From positions 34,313-98,312 of the forward strand of contig NZ_FTNL01000017.1 in the NCBI RefSeq assembly GCF_900156395.1: a stretch of 64,000 bases of DNA. The letters run 5' to 3'. The notes under the pieces are model-generated. The model did no database searches. It saw only the letters and a program-made list of their open reading frames with translations, and was not told the origin of the DNA. The DNA is from Fluoribacter gormanii. Its GTDB lineage: Bacteria; Pseudomonadota; Gammaproteobacteria; Legionellales; Legionellaceae. Position numbers and translations under genes: made by a program. Shown here piece after piece: positions 27,225-37,285 of this stretch. Within the stretch, counting starts at the first letter, position 1, and every line of letters begins with the position of its first letter.

Positions 27225-28789
27225 GAAAGCACCACATGATTTGTCACTTTTTTAAATTCATGGTTTTGGGTGACCAAAATCAAAATCGTATTTTTTAAGT
27301 TCAGCAATGGTGTGATAAGAAGTTCACTTTTTTCGTTCTCTAATCCATCAAAAACTCTGTCAATTATGAGCAACTGAGGTTGAAGCAAGACAGCTCGTAT
27401 AATCATAAGAGCAATCAGTTCGAATTGTGTAAACTCATTTTGCCAATCATAAATAATCGTTTTTAAGCCATCGGGCTGACGCATTATTTTTTCAGATAGT
27501 CCAAAGTGTTCTAATTGCTCCATAATTATTTTCAGTGGTGTATTTTTATGGTTAAGTACTAAATTGTCATAGATACTTCCGGCAAACCACTCGGGTTTTC
27601 GCAACAATAAACTGAATTGACGAAGTGCTGATCGATGTTCTTCATTACACAAATTTTGATTCACTAAAATGGCCATGTCATATTTTTTTCCAAACCCTAA
27701 AAGCGACTCGGAAAATGTTTTGCAGCGTTCTGCATCTTGAGAATAAATAAAGAGTGGTTGCTCCAAAGCGGCAACTGCCGGACTTTTATGTGGAAATTTA
27801 ATTTCTATCGATTTCATCGGTAGAAATAGAGCATTAAGATCCATTTTAATTTCTTCTACTGATAAATTAAGTACTGTATCAATCTTACCTTCAGAAGCAA
27901 TTAAATCGTAATAATTCTCTAGAAGTACGCCAAATCGTTTAAATGCATAAATCAATGCACCAAGTACGATTTCAGCAGCCACTAACTGCCCCAAACTGAG
28001 TTGATTTTTAATAACGAGATATCCCCCTAAGCCCAGAAGGAGGCTGCTGGAAAGCGCAGAAAGCACATAAAATCCAATTTGATGTTGTATGAGCTGTCTA
28101 AAATGAGTATTTCTTGCATGTAAAAAGGAAACTAATCGCTTATCCGATTGTAACGTAGCGTAATGGCTGCATTTGCTAAACCGAAATAGAAACCGATTGA
28201 TTAAAAGCTCTTCGAGCCAGGAGCCTACCTGATGCTTTTGAGCACATTCTTCTTTTGCGCTGGCGAGTCCTTTACGATAGGGAATGAAAATAATCAAGAT
28301 GATGCTTAGAATGATAAATCCATCAAAGATCAGGAATAATGGATGGTAAAATAGGAGCAGTAATAACCCAAAAAAAAGTTGAAGCCCTAAGTTAACCCCA
28401 TATAGTAAAAGACTTGAAAGTGATTTCTTGATGGTTACTACTTCAAAAAAACGATTAACCAGCTCTGGCCCATTGTGTGTTGAAAAATTATCCAAAGAGA
28501 GGTTGTTGAATTGTCTCGTGAGATTCAAACTTATCTTCACCATCAATTTTTGTTGCACTACTTCCAGAATTACCGTTTGCCATATATTTAATGCGCCTAG
28601 TGCCAGCATCAGAATCAGAACTATAAAGCTCAAGGTAACAACAGGCTGCAGTAACTTTCCAAAGGCAATCAAATTAATTAATGTCTGCGCTGCAATCGGA
28701 ATACTCAAAGTTAATAGACTTGCTACCAAACTAATGAGTGCAATGGATAAGAGTGTTGGCTTATCTAAAACATCCCTGATTGAATTCAT
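27221..28789 (-). CDS. ABC transporter, fused membrane and degenerate ATPase domains
   Basis: The protein has 522 residues. The first 300 contain about five or six membrane helices of an ABC exporter. The ATPase half is abnormal: the Walker A position reads SQDAERCKT (Cys356-Lys357-Thr358), so the two glycines are lost although Lys-Thr remain. The Walker B line is LLIIDRVFD with Arg478 where the catalytic Glu is expected. No LSGGQ is visible, FTQFELIAL standing in its place. Its partners HlyD and TolC follow in one operon. It may be inactive, need another ATPase, or work by an altered mechanism. Confidence 0.85.
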   Translation of the reverse strand: MNSIRDVLDKPTLLSIALISLVASLLTLSIPIAAQTLINLIAFGKLLQPVVTLSFIVLILMLALGALNIWQTVILEVVQQKLMVKISLNLTRQFNNLSLDNFSTHNGPELVNRFFEVVTIKKSLSSLLLYGVNLGLQLFFGLLLLLFYHPLFLIFDGFIILSIILIIFIPYRKGLASAKEECAQKHQVGSWLEELLINRFLFRFSKCSHYATLQSDKRLVSFLHARNTHFRQLIQHQIGFYVLSALSSSLLLGLGGYLVIKNQLSLGQLVAAEIVLGALIYAFKRFGVLLENYYDLIASEGKIDTVLNLSVEEIKMDLNALFLPMKSIEIKFPHKSPAVAALEQPLFIYSQDAERCKTFSESLLGFGKKYDMAILVNQNLCNEEHRSALRQFSLLLRKPEWFAGSIYDNLVLNHKNTPLKIIMEQLEHFGLSEKIMRQPDGLKTIIYDWQNEFTQFELIALMIIRAVLLQPQLLIIDRVFDGLENEKSELLITPLLNLKNTILILVTQNHEFKKVTNHVVLS

Positions 28790-28825
28790 TTTTTCCTAAT
28801 TATCCTTTTTTATTTTTCAAAGACA

Positions 28826-29677
28826 TCAATGTTTTAATTTTTTCATTATGAAATACTCAAGCGATTCAATAGCCTTGTTCTGTTTTTTCCTTTTTAATAA
28901 GGATACATGAATTTCACTCAACTTAGGTAAGAAATTCTCATCAAGGCGGTCAAGATCGCTGGGAATCATACTCCGTTGTATCGCAGTAATTCCTAGTCCT
29001 GCGCGCACAGCAGCCATTTTCACCGCATAACTTGGGCTACTAAACACAAGACGCCAATTTAAATGATTCTTTTCTAGAGAATCAATCACATTACCACGAT
29101 AGACGCAAGGTGTTGGTGAAAGCACTAGCGGAATTGGGGTGGTTTTGTTCAGTTGAGTCAGAAGCTCTCTTTTTCCTACCCAGTCTACTGGCTCATTCCA
29201 AACATCTACACCCTCAGCAATATGATTTATTTGATTGGTTTTAATCAAAATCAAATCAAAATCGCCTTGGTTAAAACGCTCGATTAAATTAAGCGTGAGC
29301 TCGCATTCAACATTGAGCATCACCCGTGGATGATGTCGTGAAAACTCAACCAGTACATCTGATAAAATCATTGAAGCAAAATCCTCAGGCAGACCAAAAC
29401 GAATCTCTCCATGAAGCTCGGGTGCTTTAAAACGGTCCAGTGATTCGCGATGAAGTTCATAAATCTTTTTGGCATAGCCTAAAAAAAGCTCTCCATCTGG
29501 TGTCAAAGACAACTCACGTCCTCGAAGAATTAATGGTTTTTCAATTAACTGCTCGAGTTTTGCAATTTGCTGGCTTACCGCCGATTGAGTACGCCCCACT
29601 CGAAGTGCGGCTTTTGTAAAACTCTGGGTTTCTGCTACCGCCAGGAAGCACTGCAAGGTCACTGTATCAAGACTCAT
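28826..29677 (-). CDS. LysR-family transcriptional regulator
   Basis: The protein has 283 residues. The ATG at 29677 is chosen for AGGA 6 nt upstream. The winged helix-turn-helix is at the N-terminus: FLAVAETQSFTKAALRVGRT then QSAVSQQIAKLE, followed by the substrate-binding domain, in which EIRFGLPEDFAS is typical. It is divergent from the dab-pur operon, the usual arrangement for a LysR regulator and its target. Inorganic carbon status or a metabolite could be the signal; this is inference from position. Confidence 0.9.
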   Translation of the reverse strand: MSLDTVTLQCFLAVAETQSFTKAALRVGRTQSAVSQQIAKLEQLIEKPLILRGRELSLTPDGELFLGYAKKIYELHRESLDRFKAPELHGEIRFGLPEDFASMILSDVLVEFSRHHPRVMLNVECELTLNLIERFNQGDFDLILIKTNQINHIAEGVDVWNEPVDWVGKRELLTQLNKTTPIPLVLSPTPCVYRGNVIDSLEKNHLNWRLVFSSPSYAVKMAAVRAGLGITAIQRSMIPSDLDRLDENFLPKLSEIHVSLLKRKKQNKAIESLEYFIMKKLKH

Positions 29678-29714
29678 TAGAATTCCTAATATCAAACATT
29701 AATATTATTAATTT

Positions 29715-29728
29715 AACTTATATAAGTT
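29715..29728. promoter_or_regulatory. Palindrome in the LysR-dabB intergenic region
   Basis: AACTTATATAAGTT is a perfect 14-bp palindrome within the 100-bp gap between the divergent LysR and dabB genes, in a very AT-rich context. It is a plausible LysR operator or promoter element. Confidence 0.35.
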
Positions 29729-29777
29729 TATCTAATATATTTACATTGTAGCAAAACAATTTCTTATGAGGAATACT

Positions 29778-31295
29778 GTGAATACATTAATACATTTTTT
29801 AGATGGTGCGCTTCTGGCATGTCCGACACTCGCGCTGCTAGTTAACTGTGGCAGTGGCAGGAAAAAAGCAGTCTTAGCTGCTCGTTGGGCAAGTTTTTTT
29901 GTAGGATTTGGTTTTATAATCGGCCTTTTTTTATTAGGCCATCTCACTTTTGCAGAACCACCTAAAACCAACCTGTATATCACTTTTAATACCTTAAGTT
30001 TATTACTTTCGACTTTAATTTTATTGGTAAGTTTTACCGTTCATCGATTTTCTTTAAGGTACATGGATGGTGACAAACTCTATTCCCGTTACTTTAGTAC
30101 CCTTGCAGCCATTACTCTGAGTGCCATAGTTATGGTTCTTGCCGATAACCTCTTTCTGTTTTGGCTATCCTGGTCGCTAAGCAATGTTTTCCTAATTTTG
30201 TTAATTGTTCATAAAAAAGAATGGACTGCTGCAAAAAACTCAGGACGACTCGCTCTAAGTACCCTATTACTAGGCAGCATCAGTTTGTTAGCAGCCGTTA
30301 TTCTAATCACCTTAAGTGGTGACACTACGTCAATCCAAGCTTTAGACGAAAAAGAGTTTATAAATTCCTCTGTTTTTACAACTGCGATGACTCTTATCAC
30401 GCTCACCGGTTTAACTCAGTCGGCCATCTGGCCCTTTCATCGCTGGCTTATAAGCTCTTTAAACTCGCCAACACCTGTTTCTGCTTTGATGCATGCAGGT
30501 CTTGTAAATGGCGGTGGGATCATCATTGTAAAGTTTGCACCACTATTTTCAGCATCCAGCGGCTTACTCATGATTGTATTCATTCTGGGTGCTGTCTCAG
30601 TATTTCTGGGAACTTTTTGGAAGCTCATGCAGCATGACATCAAGAGAATGCTAGCCTGCTCAACCTTGGCGCAAATGGGATTTATGATGATGCAATGCGG
30701 TCTGGGACTATTCGCAGCGGCTGTTGCCCATTTGTGCTGGCATGGTCTATTCAAGGCTTATCTGTTCTTGAGTTCTGGATCTATCATGACGCAAAAAAAC
30801 AATGAACCTAAAATTCATGCATACAAACCAGCTGTATTACTCATTGCAAGTATTGGTGGCTTTATAGGCATGCTTGGTTTTGCCTTTATGACGAACAAGC
30901 CTATCTTATCTCTGCAAGCAACCACCTTTTTACTGGTTTTTGCATTCATTGCAGGAACTCAACTGATGCTAACGCTAATGGACAATCGTTTGTCCATCAC
31001 AAATATGACGATTGGATTATTGATGTCTTCCTTAGCTGGTTTGATTTATGGAGGAAGCATACATCTGATTGAGTTGTTGCTTCCTAATTTGACTCAGTTT
31101 TACTTACCCAAGCTTTCGATACTTCATCTGATGACCTTGTTACTTCTCGTATTACCCTGGCTTATGTTTAATCTTGGGTTAACGAAAAGAATAAAAGAAT
31201 CCAATTTCTGGTGCTGGTTTTACATGAACTTGTTCAATCAAAGCCAACCATCTCCAAAAACTGTAACCACACTACGGTCTGGTTATAAATACTAA
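29778..31295 (+). CDS. dabB: DAB inorganic-carbon uptake subunit, NuoL-like
   Basis: This 505-residue membrane protein of the NADH-quinone oxidoreductase subunit 5 / antiporter family has about 13 helices. It includes SAIWPFHRWLISSLNSPTPV and SALMHAGLVNGGG, the conserved proton-channel helices. GAGG upstream of the GTG at 29778 favours that start; an ATG at 29766 is also possible. It is immediately upstream of dabA, and the pair forms the DAB complex, which couples ion flow to CO2 hydration and bicarbonate accumulation. No other Nuo genes are near, so it is not respiratory complex I. Confidence 0.9.
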   Translation: MNTLIHFLDGALLACPTLALLVNCGSGRKKAVLAARWASFFVGFGFIIGLFLLGHLTFAEPPKTNLYITFNTLSLLLSTLILLVSFTVHRFSLRYMDGDKLYSRYFSTLAAITLSAIVMVLADNLFLFWLSWSLSNVFLILLIVHKKEWTAAKNSGRLALSTLLLGSISLLAAVILITLSGDTTSIQALDEKEFINSSVFTTAMTLITLTGLTQSAIWPFHRWLISSLNSPTPVSALMHAGLVNGGGIIIVKFAPLFSASSGLLMIVFILGAVSVFLGTFWKLMQHDIKRMLACSTLAQMGFMMMQCGLGLFAAAVAHLCWHGLFKAYLFLSSGSIMTQKNNEPKIHAYKPAVLLIASIGGFIGMLGFAFMTNKPILSLQATTFLLVFAFIAGTQLMLTLMDNRLSITNMTIGLLMSSLAGLIYGGSIHLIELLLPNLTQFYLPKLSILHLMTLLLLVLPWLMFNLGLTKRIKESNFWCWFYMNLFNQSQPSPKTVTTLRSGYKY

Positions 31296-31313
31296 TTATC
31301 CTGAGGAGTAACT

Positions 31314-33599
31314 ATGAGAACAGCAAAAGTAATCGCGAACGAAGAAAAATCAAATGAATACTCTATGAAAACAAATAATTCAGTCAAAGCCCAAAGCAGG
31401 AAACTTGAAGTGCGTGCATTGGTGGACAATGCGGCCAAACGAATTGCTCCAGTCTGGCCGCTAGAAACCTTTATAGCCTGCAACCCGTTGCAAGGATTTG
31501 AAGCACAAACTTTTGAAGAAGCCTTGGCAATGGGTGGTTTTAGACGAAAGGAAAATACACGCAATCGCGCTTTAGAAGAAGTCAACCTGCACATGATTAA
31601 ATGGTGTGGCGGCTTTTTTGATGCAGGACAAGGTGCTATCGAAATGCCGCATCGAGATAAAGGATTTTATTTCGGATTTTTAAAATTAGCCTATTTTGAT
31701 AAGAAGCTTCATCACAATAAAAAAGAGGCAAAAAAATGGTTAATGGGCTTGCCTGAAGAGGCTGAAGAGGCAATTATTCTTTGCCTGAATAAACTTCAGG
31801 TACCCAAGGAAAAAGAGGAAGAGTTCATCACACAAACCTTTCTTCATTTACCGGGTTGGGCTGGTTTTGTGAAATGGAAAACTCACTGGCACAATCCAAC
31901 GACAGTAGACAAAATCCCTGTTTCACTAACTGATTTTCTTGCCGTACGTCTCGTGATTACCTGTTTGCTCTGGCCAGATGCTTCCCAGGAAAAAAAAAGC
32001 GAAGAAGATGGTTCTTTGGTTCAAAAAGCTCTTGAAGAAATAAAAAGCAATGAAAAGCAATACGAGCAAGCTTTGATAAAAACACTTTTGCCTGAGGTGA
32101 ATCAATTAGCGAAGAATACCAAAAGAGCTGATGCGCAACTTGTGTTTTGTATTGATGTTCGCTCCGAACCCATCCGCAGGACTATAGAGAGGCTGGGCAA
32201 TTATCAAACACTGGGATTTGCTGGCTTTTTTGGCTTGCCTATTCGCGTACAAGAGTTTGAGAGTGGTAAAACAAAAGACTGCTGCCCTGTATTATTAAAA
32301 CCACGTTATCGCATCGATGAAAGACCAAATGCTGCAAATGCACGTTTTATTGAACAACACCAACAGGGAAAAGTAATAAAGTCTAATCTTGGCAAGCTTT
32401 ATCAAGAATTAAAGTATAATTTTGCAACACCTTTTGCATTAGTGGAAACACTTGGCGCATGGTGTGGTTTGAAGATGTTGTCTCAATCGCTTGCTCCAAA
32501 TTTTACCAAGCAATCGAGTCAAGCGTTAAACCATTATATCTCCCCCAAAATCCAAACAGAACCTTCGTTTGAATTAACTGAGTCCAATTTGGAACATGGC
32601 ATCGCCCTAGATGAGCAGATTGACTATGCCGAAACCGTATTACGACTCATGGGGCTCACTGCAGATTTTGCAAAAATCATTATTCTTTGCGGTCATGGAA
32701 GTACCACAGAAAATAATCCCTATGCTTCCGCGTTAGATTGTGGTGCCTGTGGTGGGAATCATGGTGGAGTCAATGCCAAATTACTCGCCGCGATACTTAA
32801 TAAGACAGAAGTGAGAAGCGCTTTGGAGCTTAAGGGCATTCATATTCCTCTCGACACAGTGTTTTATGGTGCACTTCATAATACCACTACCGACTCCGTT
32901 GAAATTTATAACCTGAAAACAAGTAAAATCATTTATCCAAGCCTACTAAATCAGTTGCTTGTTGATTTGGAGGAGGCAAAGTTCAGCAATAATTTTGAGC
33001 GAGGTCGAAAATTAAATTCAATCGATGCAGCAAAGGACATTCAGCGAAGAAGTCAGGATTGGTCTGAAACAAGACCTGAATGGGGTCTTGCACGCAATGC
33101 CGCTTTTATTGTTGCCCCTCGCACTCTAACAAAAAACATCAATCTTGATGGTCGATGTTTTTTGCATTCTTACGATTGGGAACAAGATCCTGAAGGGAGT
33201 TTCCTTGAAACGATTCTGACAGCACCCATGGTCGTTGCTCAATGGATTAATACCCAATATTTGTTTTCAACCCTCGATAACGTTGCTTATGGAAGTGGGA
33301 GCAAAATCACCCACAATGTCACGGGTAAAATTGGCATCATGCAAGGTAATGGCAGCGATTTAATGCATGGTCTTCCCCTGCAATCGGTGATGAGCAGTGA
33401 TGAAAGGCCCTACCATCAGCCCCAACGTTTACTGACTGTAGTTTATGCACCAAAAGCACTTGTATCAAACATCATCGAACGACAAGCGATTTTAAAAACA
33501 TTGTTTTTCAATGAATGGGTTCACCTTGTCATCATTGAGCCGAGTTCTGGTTTAGCCTACAAACTGAATCAAACAGGCAATTGGATTTTATCAAACTAA
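31314..33599 (+). CDS. dabA: DAB inorganic-carbon uptake subunit, carbonic-anhydrase-like (DUF2309)
   Basis: This is a 761-residue DUF2309 protein. The beta-carbonic-anhydrase-like zinc site is recognisable: Cys279 and Asp281 in FCIDVRSE, His461 in CGHGS, Cys476 in ALDCGACGG. The Cys-x-Asp pair and the 15-residue His-to-Cys spacing match characterised DabA. GAGGAG precedes the ATG. It acts at the inner membrane with DabB, converting CO2 to bicarbonate in the cytoplasm. The length is slightly below the usual 800 or more residues. Confidence 0.93.
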   Translation: MRTAKVIANEEKSNEYSMKTNNSVKAQSRKLEVRALVDNAAKRIAPVWPLETFIACNPLQGFEAQTFEEALAMGGFRRKENTRNRALEEVNLHMIKWCGGFFDAGQGAIEMPHRDKGFYFGFLKLAYFDKKLHHNKKEAKKWLMGLPEEAEEAIILCLNKLQVPKEKEEEFITQTFLHLPGWAGFVKWKTHWHNPTTVDKIPVSLTDFLAVRLVITCLLWPDASQEKKSEEDGSLVQKALEEIKSNEKQYEQALIKTLLPEVNQLAKNTKRADAQLVFCIDVRSEPIRRTIERLGNYQTLGFAGFFGLPIRVQEFESGKTKDCCPVLLKPRYRIDERPNAANARFIEQHQQGKVIKSNLGKLYQELKYNFATPFALVETLGAWCGLKMLSQSLAPNFTKQSSQALNHYISPKIQTEPSFELTESNLEHGIALDEQIDYAETVLRLMGLTADFAKIIILCGHGSTTENNPYASALDCGACGGNHGGVNAKLLAAILNKTEVRSALELKGIHIPLDTVFYGALHNTTTDSVEIYNLKTSKIIYPSLLNQLLVDLEEAKFSNNFERGRKLNSIDAAKDIQRRSQDWSETRPEWGLARNAAFIVAPRTLTKNINLDGRCFLHSYDWEQDPEGSFLETILTAPMVVAQWINTQYLFSTLDNVAYGSGSKITHNVTGKIGIMQGNGSDLMHGLPLQSVMSSDERPYHQPQRLLTVVYAPKALVSNIIERQAILKTLFFNEWVHLVIIEPSSGLAYKLNQTGNWILSN

Positions 33600-33612
33600 A
33601 AGGAGGAAAAAA

Positions 33613-33981
33613 ATGAATGTTATTAAGGTTCAGGAGCGAAAGGATATTGGAATCAATCTTCATCCAATGAAGAAAATAGAAATCATAGTCTCTGGCGAGC
33701 ATGAGCAGCTCATCAGCTCGATGATGGAGGAAGCAAAAGTCACAGGATTTACTTTATTAAGGAACATCTCGGGTAAAGGTCATAATGGATTTCATGAGGG
33801 AAAAATATTATTCAACGACAGGGCTTCACTGATTATGTTTCTAGCCGTAGCACCAGAGGAGGTAATTGCAACTCTTGCTTTAGGAATGAAAACCTTATTT
33901 CAACAGAATTCCGGTGTTATGTTCGTCTCCGATGTTGATGTGGCGCGAATGGATTATTTTCACTCAAACACAGAGGATTAA
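33613..33981 (+). CDS. PII-like regulatory protein linked to DAB
   Basis: The protein has 122 residues. After a short tail, KKIEIIVSGEHEQLISSMMEE begins a PII ferredoxin-like fold, and FLAVAPEEVIATLALGM and VFVSDVDVARM fit the later strands. A long T-loop lies around ISGKGHNGFHEGK. PII-like proteins accompany bicarbonate transporters and carboxysome loci and sense adenylate or bicarbonate status. It is 13 bp behind dabA with AGGAGG upstream, so it probably tunes DAB activity; ligand unknown. Confidence 0.82.
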   Translation: MNVIKVQERKDIGINLHPMKKIEIIVSGEHEQLISSMMEEAKVTGFTLLRNISGKGHNGFHEGKILFNDRASLIMFLAVAPEEVIATLALGMKTLFQQNSGVMFVSDVDVARMDYFHSNTED

Positions 33982-33983
33982 TC

Positions 33984-34817
33984 ATGCATTATAAAAATCA
34001 GTCCGTTTTACTTGCCTCAAAACATGAAAAAGAAAAAGCAATCGCCGACGCATTTTTTGAAAAACTAGCGTGCACACTTGATGTGCACGAGTTTGATACC
34101 GACCAATTTGGTACGTTTACTGGTGAAATAGCAAGGACATTAAGTCCCTTTGATACCTGTGTTTTGAAAGCAAGACGTGCCGCAGAACATTATGGGTATG
34201 AGTTAGCAATTGCAAGCGAGGGAAGTTTTGGCCCTCATCCCGCGCTTCCTTTTATTCCCAGTGACCATGAAATCATGGTGTTTTTAGATCGCAAAAACAA
34301 TTGGGTTATTACAGAGCAGTATACTACACCCAAAACAAATTACCGTATGATGGCCATAACCCCACAAACAGAACTGGGCGATTTTTTAGAAAAAGCAGGT
34401 TTTCCCGAGCATGCACTGACCCTGCAAACCAACAGCGACAAAAAGGTCCTTGCGAAAGGGATTAGAGACATCAAGGCGCTCGAGACTGCCTTGGATCTTG
34501 GATTTCAACAAGAAAAGGAGCTCTTTATCGCAACAGATATGAGAGCCATGATGAACCCAACACGGATGCATGCGATTTCTGTACTCGCCCAAAAATTAGC
34601 CGAGCGAATTCAATGTTGTTGTCCCAATTGTTGTACACCTGGTTTTGGGTTTAAAGAAACCTCCGGCCATCTTCCTTGCAAAGAATGTGCCTCAGCAACG
34701 TCCTTATATCAGCATGAAATATGGGGTTGTATCCAATGTGATTATCGCGACACACGCTCTCGAAAAGACGGTTTAGAATTCGCAGATCCTCAATATTGTC
34801 ATAATTGTAATCCTTAG
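33984..34817 (+). CDS. DUF6671 family protein with zinc-ribbon-like tail
   Basis: The protein has 277 residues. The N-terminal domain has SEGSFGPHPALPFIPSDHE, typical of DUF6671. The last 70 residues carry Cys pairs (CCPNCC, CKEC, CIQC, CHNC) that look like zinc knuckles. It starts 2 bp after the PII-like gene and ends 29 bp before purE. Function is unknown. Its place inside a carbon-uptake/purine operon suggests a link to one of these processes. Confidence 0.82.
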   Translation: MHYKNQSVLLASKHEKEKAIADAFFEKLACTLDVHEFDTDQFGTFTGEIARTLSPFDTCVLKARRAAEHYGYELAIASEGSFGPHPALPFIPSDHEIMVFLDRKNNWVITEQYTTPKTNYRMMAITPQTELGDFLEKAGFPEHALTLQTNSDKKVLAKGIRDIKALETALDLGFQQEKELFIATDMRAMMNPTRMHAISVLAQKLAERIQCCCPNCCTPGFGFKETSGHLPCKECASATSLYQHEIWGCIQCDYRDTRSRKDGLEFADPQYCHNCNP

Positions 34818-34846
34818 AAACATAACCAATTTAGGAGGAAATTAAG

Positions 34847-35350
34847 ATGGAAAATACAACCTTGATTGGAATCGTTATGGGGTCGCAAAGTGATTGGACA
34901 ATACTTTGTGAAACCGCAAAAACCTTAGATGGCTTGAAGATATCTTTTGAAGCAGAAATTGTATCGGCACATAGAACACCAGACAAACTCTATGACTATG
35001 CACGAAATGCCGCAGACCGAGGAATACAGATTATTATTGCTGGCGCTGGCGGTGCAGCCCACCTGCCTGGAATGATGGCAGCAATGACGAGGCTTCCTGT
35101 TTTGGGTGTACCAATTCCCTCTTCCTTACTTGATGGTTTAGACTCACTGCTTTCTATAGTTCAAATGCCAGCAGGCGTACCCGTTGGTACTCTAGCCGTT
35201 GGTAAAGCAGGAGCGATTAATGCAGCACTCTTGGCAGCAGCAATTCTTGCGAATAACGACACTGCGATTTGTGAGCGCTTAAATCAATATCGGGCGCAAC
35301 AAAGTCAAAAAGTTCTTGAAAACAATAAGCCCCCATTGGAGTTATTATGA
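34847..35350 (+). CDS. purE: N5-carboxyaminoimidazole ribonucleotide mutase
   Basis: This 167-residue class I PurE converts N5-CAIR to CAIR in purine synthesis. [10 protein letters not shown] at the N-terminus, [13 protein letters not shown] with the catalytic His, [12 protein letters not shown] and [22 protein letters not shown] are all standard. TAGGAGG precedes the ATG. It overlaps purK by 4 nt. Confidence 0.97.
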   Translation: MENTTLIGIVMGSQSDWTILCETAKTLDGLKISFEAEIVSAHRTPDKLYDYARNAADRGIQIIIAGAGGAAHLPGMMAAMTRLPVLGVPIPSSLLDGLDSLLSIVQMPAGVPVGTLAVGKAGAINAALLAAAILANNDTAICERLNQYRAQQSQKVLENNKPPLELL

Positions 35351-36447
35351 AACTCGGTATCTTAGGTGGCGGGCAATTAGCAAAAATGCTAGTTCTTGCT
35401 GCGCACTCGCTAGGGATTCGTACTGTCTGCTTTTCACCCGATCCCAATCCCTGTATTCGTGATATAACTCGTCTGGTTTCCGCGTCATTCTCCGACGAGA
35501 AGGCACTTAGAGAGTTTTGTAATGAAGTGGATTGCGTCACATTTGAAACGGAAAATATACCCTTAACTTGCGCTGAATTGATTGCTGAAAAGGTTCCATT
35601 TTATCCAGCTACAAAAGCGCTTAAAATGACTCAAGATCGCTTATTGGAAAAATCATTTTTAAACACATTAGGGATCAAAACTGCGCGTTTTGCTGCGATT
35701 AAAACCCAGGATGAACTTCATGATACGTTTATAAGTTGGAATAAGCCCGCCATTTTGAAAACAAGACGATTGGGTTATGATGGAAAAGGACAATATGCTC
35801 TTCATCAGTTGTCTGATTTGACAAAAGCCTGGGAAAGGCTGCAGTCTTGCGATTTGATTTTGGAACAGTTTGTTCCTTTTCAGGAGGAACTATCTCTTAT
35901 TGCTGTAAGAAGTCAACGAGCTGAAATCCAATTTTATCCTCTAATTAGAAATCATCATGATCATGGCATACTTCAATGGTCGGAAGCCCCACTAGAAAAC
36001 AATCTATTGCAACAAAAAGCTCAAACTATTGCCAAAAAAATTATGGATTCGTTGGAATATGTCGGCATCATGACCATAGAATTTTTTCATCAAAACGGCA
36101 ATTTAATAGTCAATGAAATCGCTCCCAGAGTTCATAACTCGGGGCATCTAACTATTGAAGGGGCAATAACCAGTCAGTTTGAAAATCATTTACGTGCGAT
36201 TTTTTCTCTACCCATAGGGAATACGGAACTGATCAGTAATTGCCTTTTAGTAAACTGTCTTGGCAAGATGTTCCCTATCCATTCTTGCCTTAAGATGCCA
36301 GGGGTGCATTATCATGATTACGGTAAAAATTCTTATCCTAATCGCAAGGTTGGACATATCACCTTAGTGGACAGAGATCTTGAACGATATCAAAAAAGCA
36401 AGCTTAGGCTCATAAAAATACAAAAGAAGGCTAACAATTTTTTATAG
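35347..36447 (+). CDS. purK: N5-carboxyaminoimidazole ribonucleotide synthetase
   Basis: This 366-residue ATP-grasp enzyme makes N5-CAIR from AIR, ATP and bicarbonate. It opens [13 protein letters not shown], has [12 protein letters not shown] (ATP-grasp glycine loop) and [18 protein letters not shown] (metal and substrate site). Its bicarbonate requirement gives a biochemical reason for its position behind the DAB uptake genes. Confidence 0.97.
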   Translation: MKLGILGGGQLAKMLVLAAHSLGIRTVCFSPDPNPCIRDITRLVSASFSDEKALREFCNEVDCVTFETENIPLTCAELIAEKVPFYPATKALKMTQDRLLEKSFLNTLGIKTARFAAIKTQDELHDTFISWNKPAILKTRRLGYDGKGQYALHQLSDLTKAWERLQSCDLILEQFVPFQEELSLIAVRSQRAEIQFYPLIRNHHDHGILQWSEAPLENNLLQQKAQTIAKKIMDSLEYVGIMTIEFFHQNGNLIVNEIAPRVHNSGHLTIEGAITSQFENHLRAIFSLPIGNTELISNCLLVNCLGKMFPIHSCLKMPGVHYHDYGKNSYPNRKVGHITLVDRDLERYQKSKLRLIKIQKKANNFL

Positions 36448-36726
36448 ATGCAGTCAAAGAATAAGAAGAAAAAATATTTATACAATCCTTTGGTTATGAT
36501 GGGCTAAATTGAATAGTTTAAGGGTTTCAACAACACCCTCCTACAAATAAGATTGACTTATAACCTTAAAAAGTAGTAACCTATTCTCAGCTAGAAAATG
36601 TCTATTTTATTCTCTCCAAATCGTCGTTTTATTCATTTAATCCCTCGTTAGGTAGTTTTTAATTCTTGACCGGTTTCCGGCTAAATTCGCCTATACAGGC
36701 ATTATAATAAACACTTAGGAAAATTT

Positions 36727-36936
36727 ATGTCTAAAACAGTAAATGGAGTCGTTAAATGGTTTAACGAATCCAAAGGATTTGGTTTTATTGAGCAAGAAGG
36801 CGGACCGGATGTATTCGCTCACTTTAAAGAAATTTTAAGTTCTGGCTTCAAAACTCTCACAGAAGGCCAGCGAGTTCAATTCATTGTGACGCAAGGAGCA
36901 AAAGGCCTTCAAGCACAAAACATAGTAGTTCTTTAA
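36727..36936 (+). CDS. Cold-shock domain protein
   Basis: This 69-residue CspA-family nucleic-acid chaperone shows [20 protein letters not shown] (RNP1), VFAHFKEI (RNP2) and a typical length. The 5' flank of about 280 bp without a gene is long enough for the structured leader common in cold-shock mRNAs. AGGA lies 6 nt upstream of the ATG. Confidence 0.96.
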   Translation: MSKTVNGVVKWFNESKGFGFIEQEGGPDVFAHFKEILSSGFKTLTEGQRVQFIVTQGAKGLQAQNIVVL

Positions 36937-37285
36937 TTTAAATAGCTAATATTTTTTACCACTATATCTAACTGTAGTGTAGTGGTTACTTCGAGGTCAT
37001 TATAAGTAACTCTGGCCCAAGAGAATTTCATATTACCCAGGCGTTCTCGATAATTTATACTAAATTTTAATATATTAAAAAGTTTGGCTAGCACTCAGAT
37101 TATCCTATGTATTTTTACCTATATATATCAACCCATTTTACTTACAAAGAGGGAGCCGGCGGCATTTATCGAACGGGAAAGCAGAAAATTATTGGAAAAG
37201 AGCTAAAATCATAATTACTGTGCAAACCGACAAACCAATTCTTATACGAATCAATAGCAATTAAGCACAATGGGGAAACAACTTC
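36937..37285. other. Intergenic region between csp and dbpA
   Basis: These 349 bp contain no supported gene. An inverted repeat ACCACTA/TAGTGGT (36958-36964 and 36980-36986) just after the cold-shock gene could be a weak terminator but lacks a T run. Confidence 0.35.

Noticed and set aside
29778..31295. Respiratory complex I subunit NuoL
   Set aside because: There are no other nuo genes around, and dabA (DUF2309) follows directly, so the DabB assignment is better.
35217..35540. 107-codon minus-strand frame over purE/purK
   Set aside because: It is antisense to two certain genes and lacks any recognisable motif.
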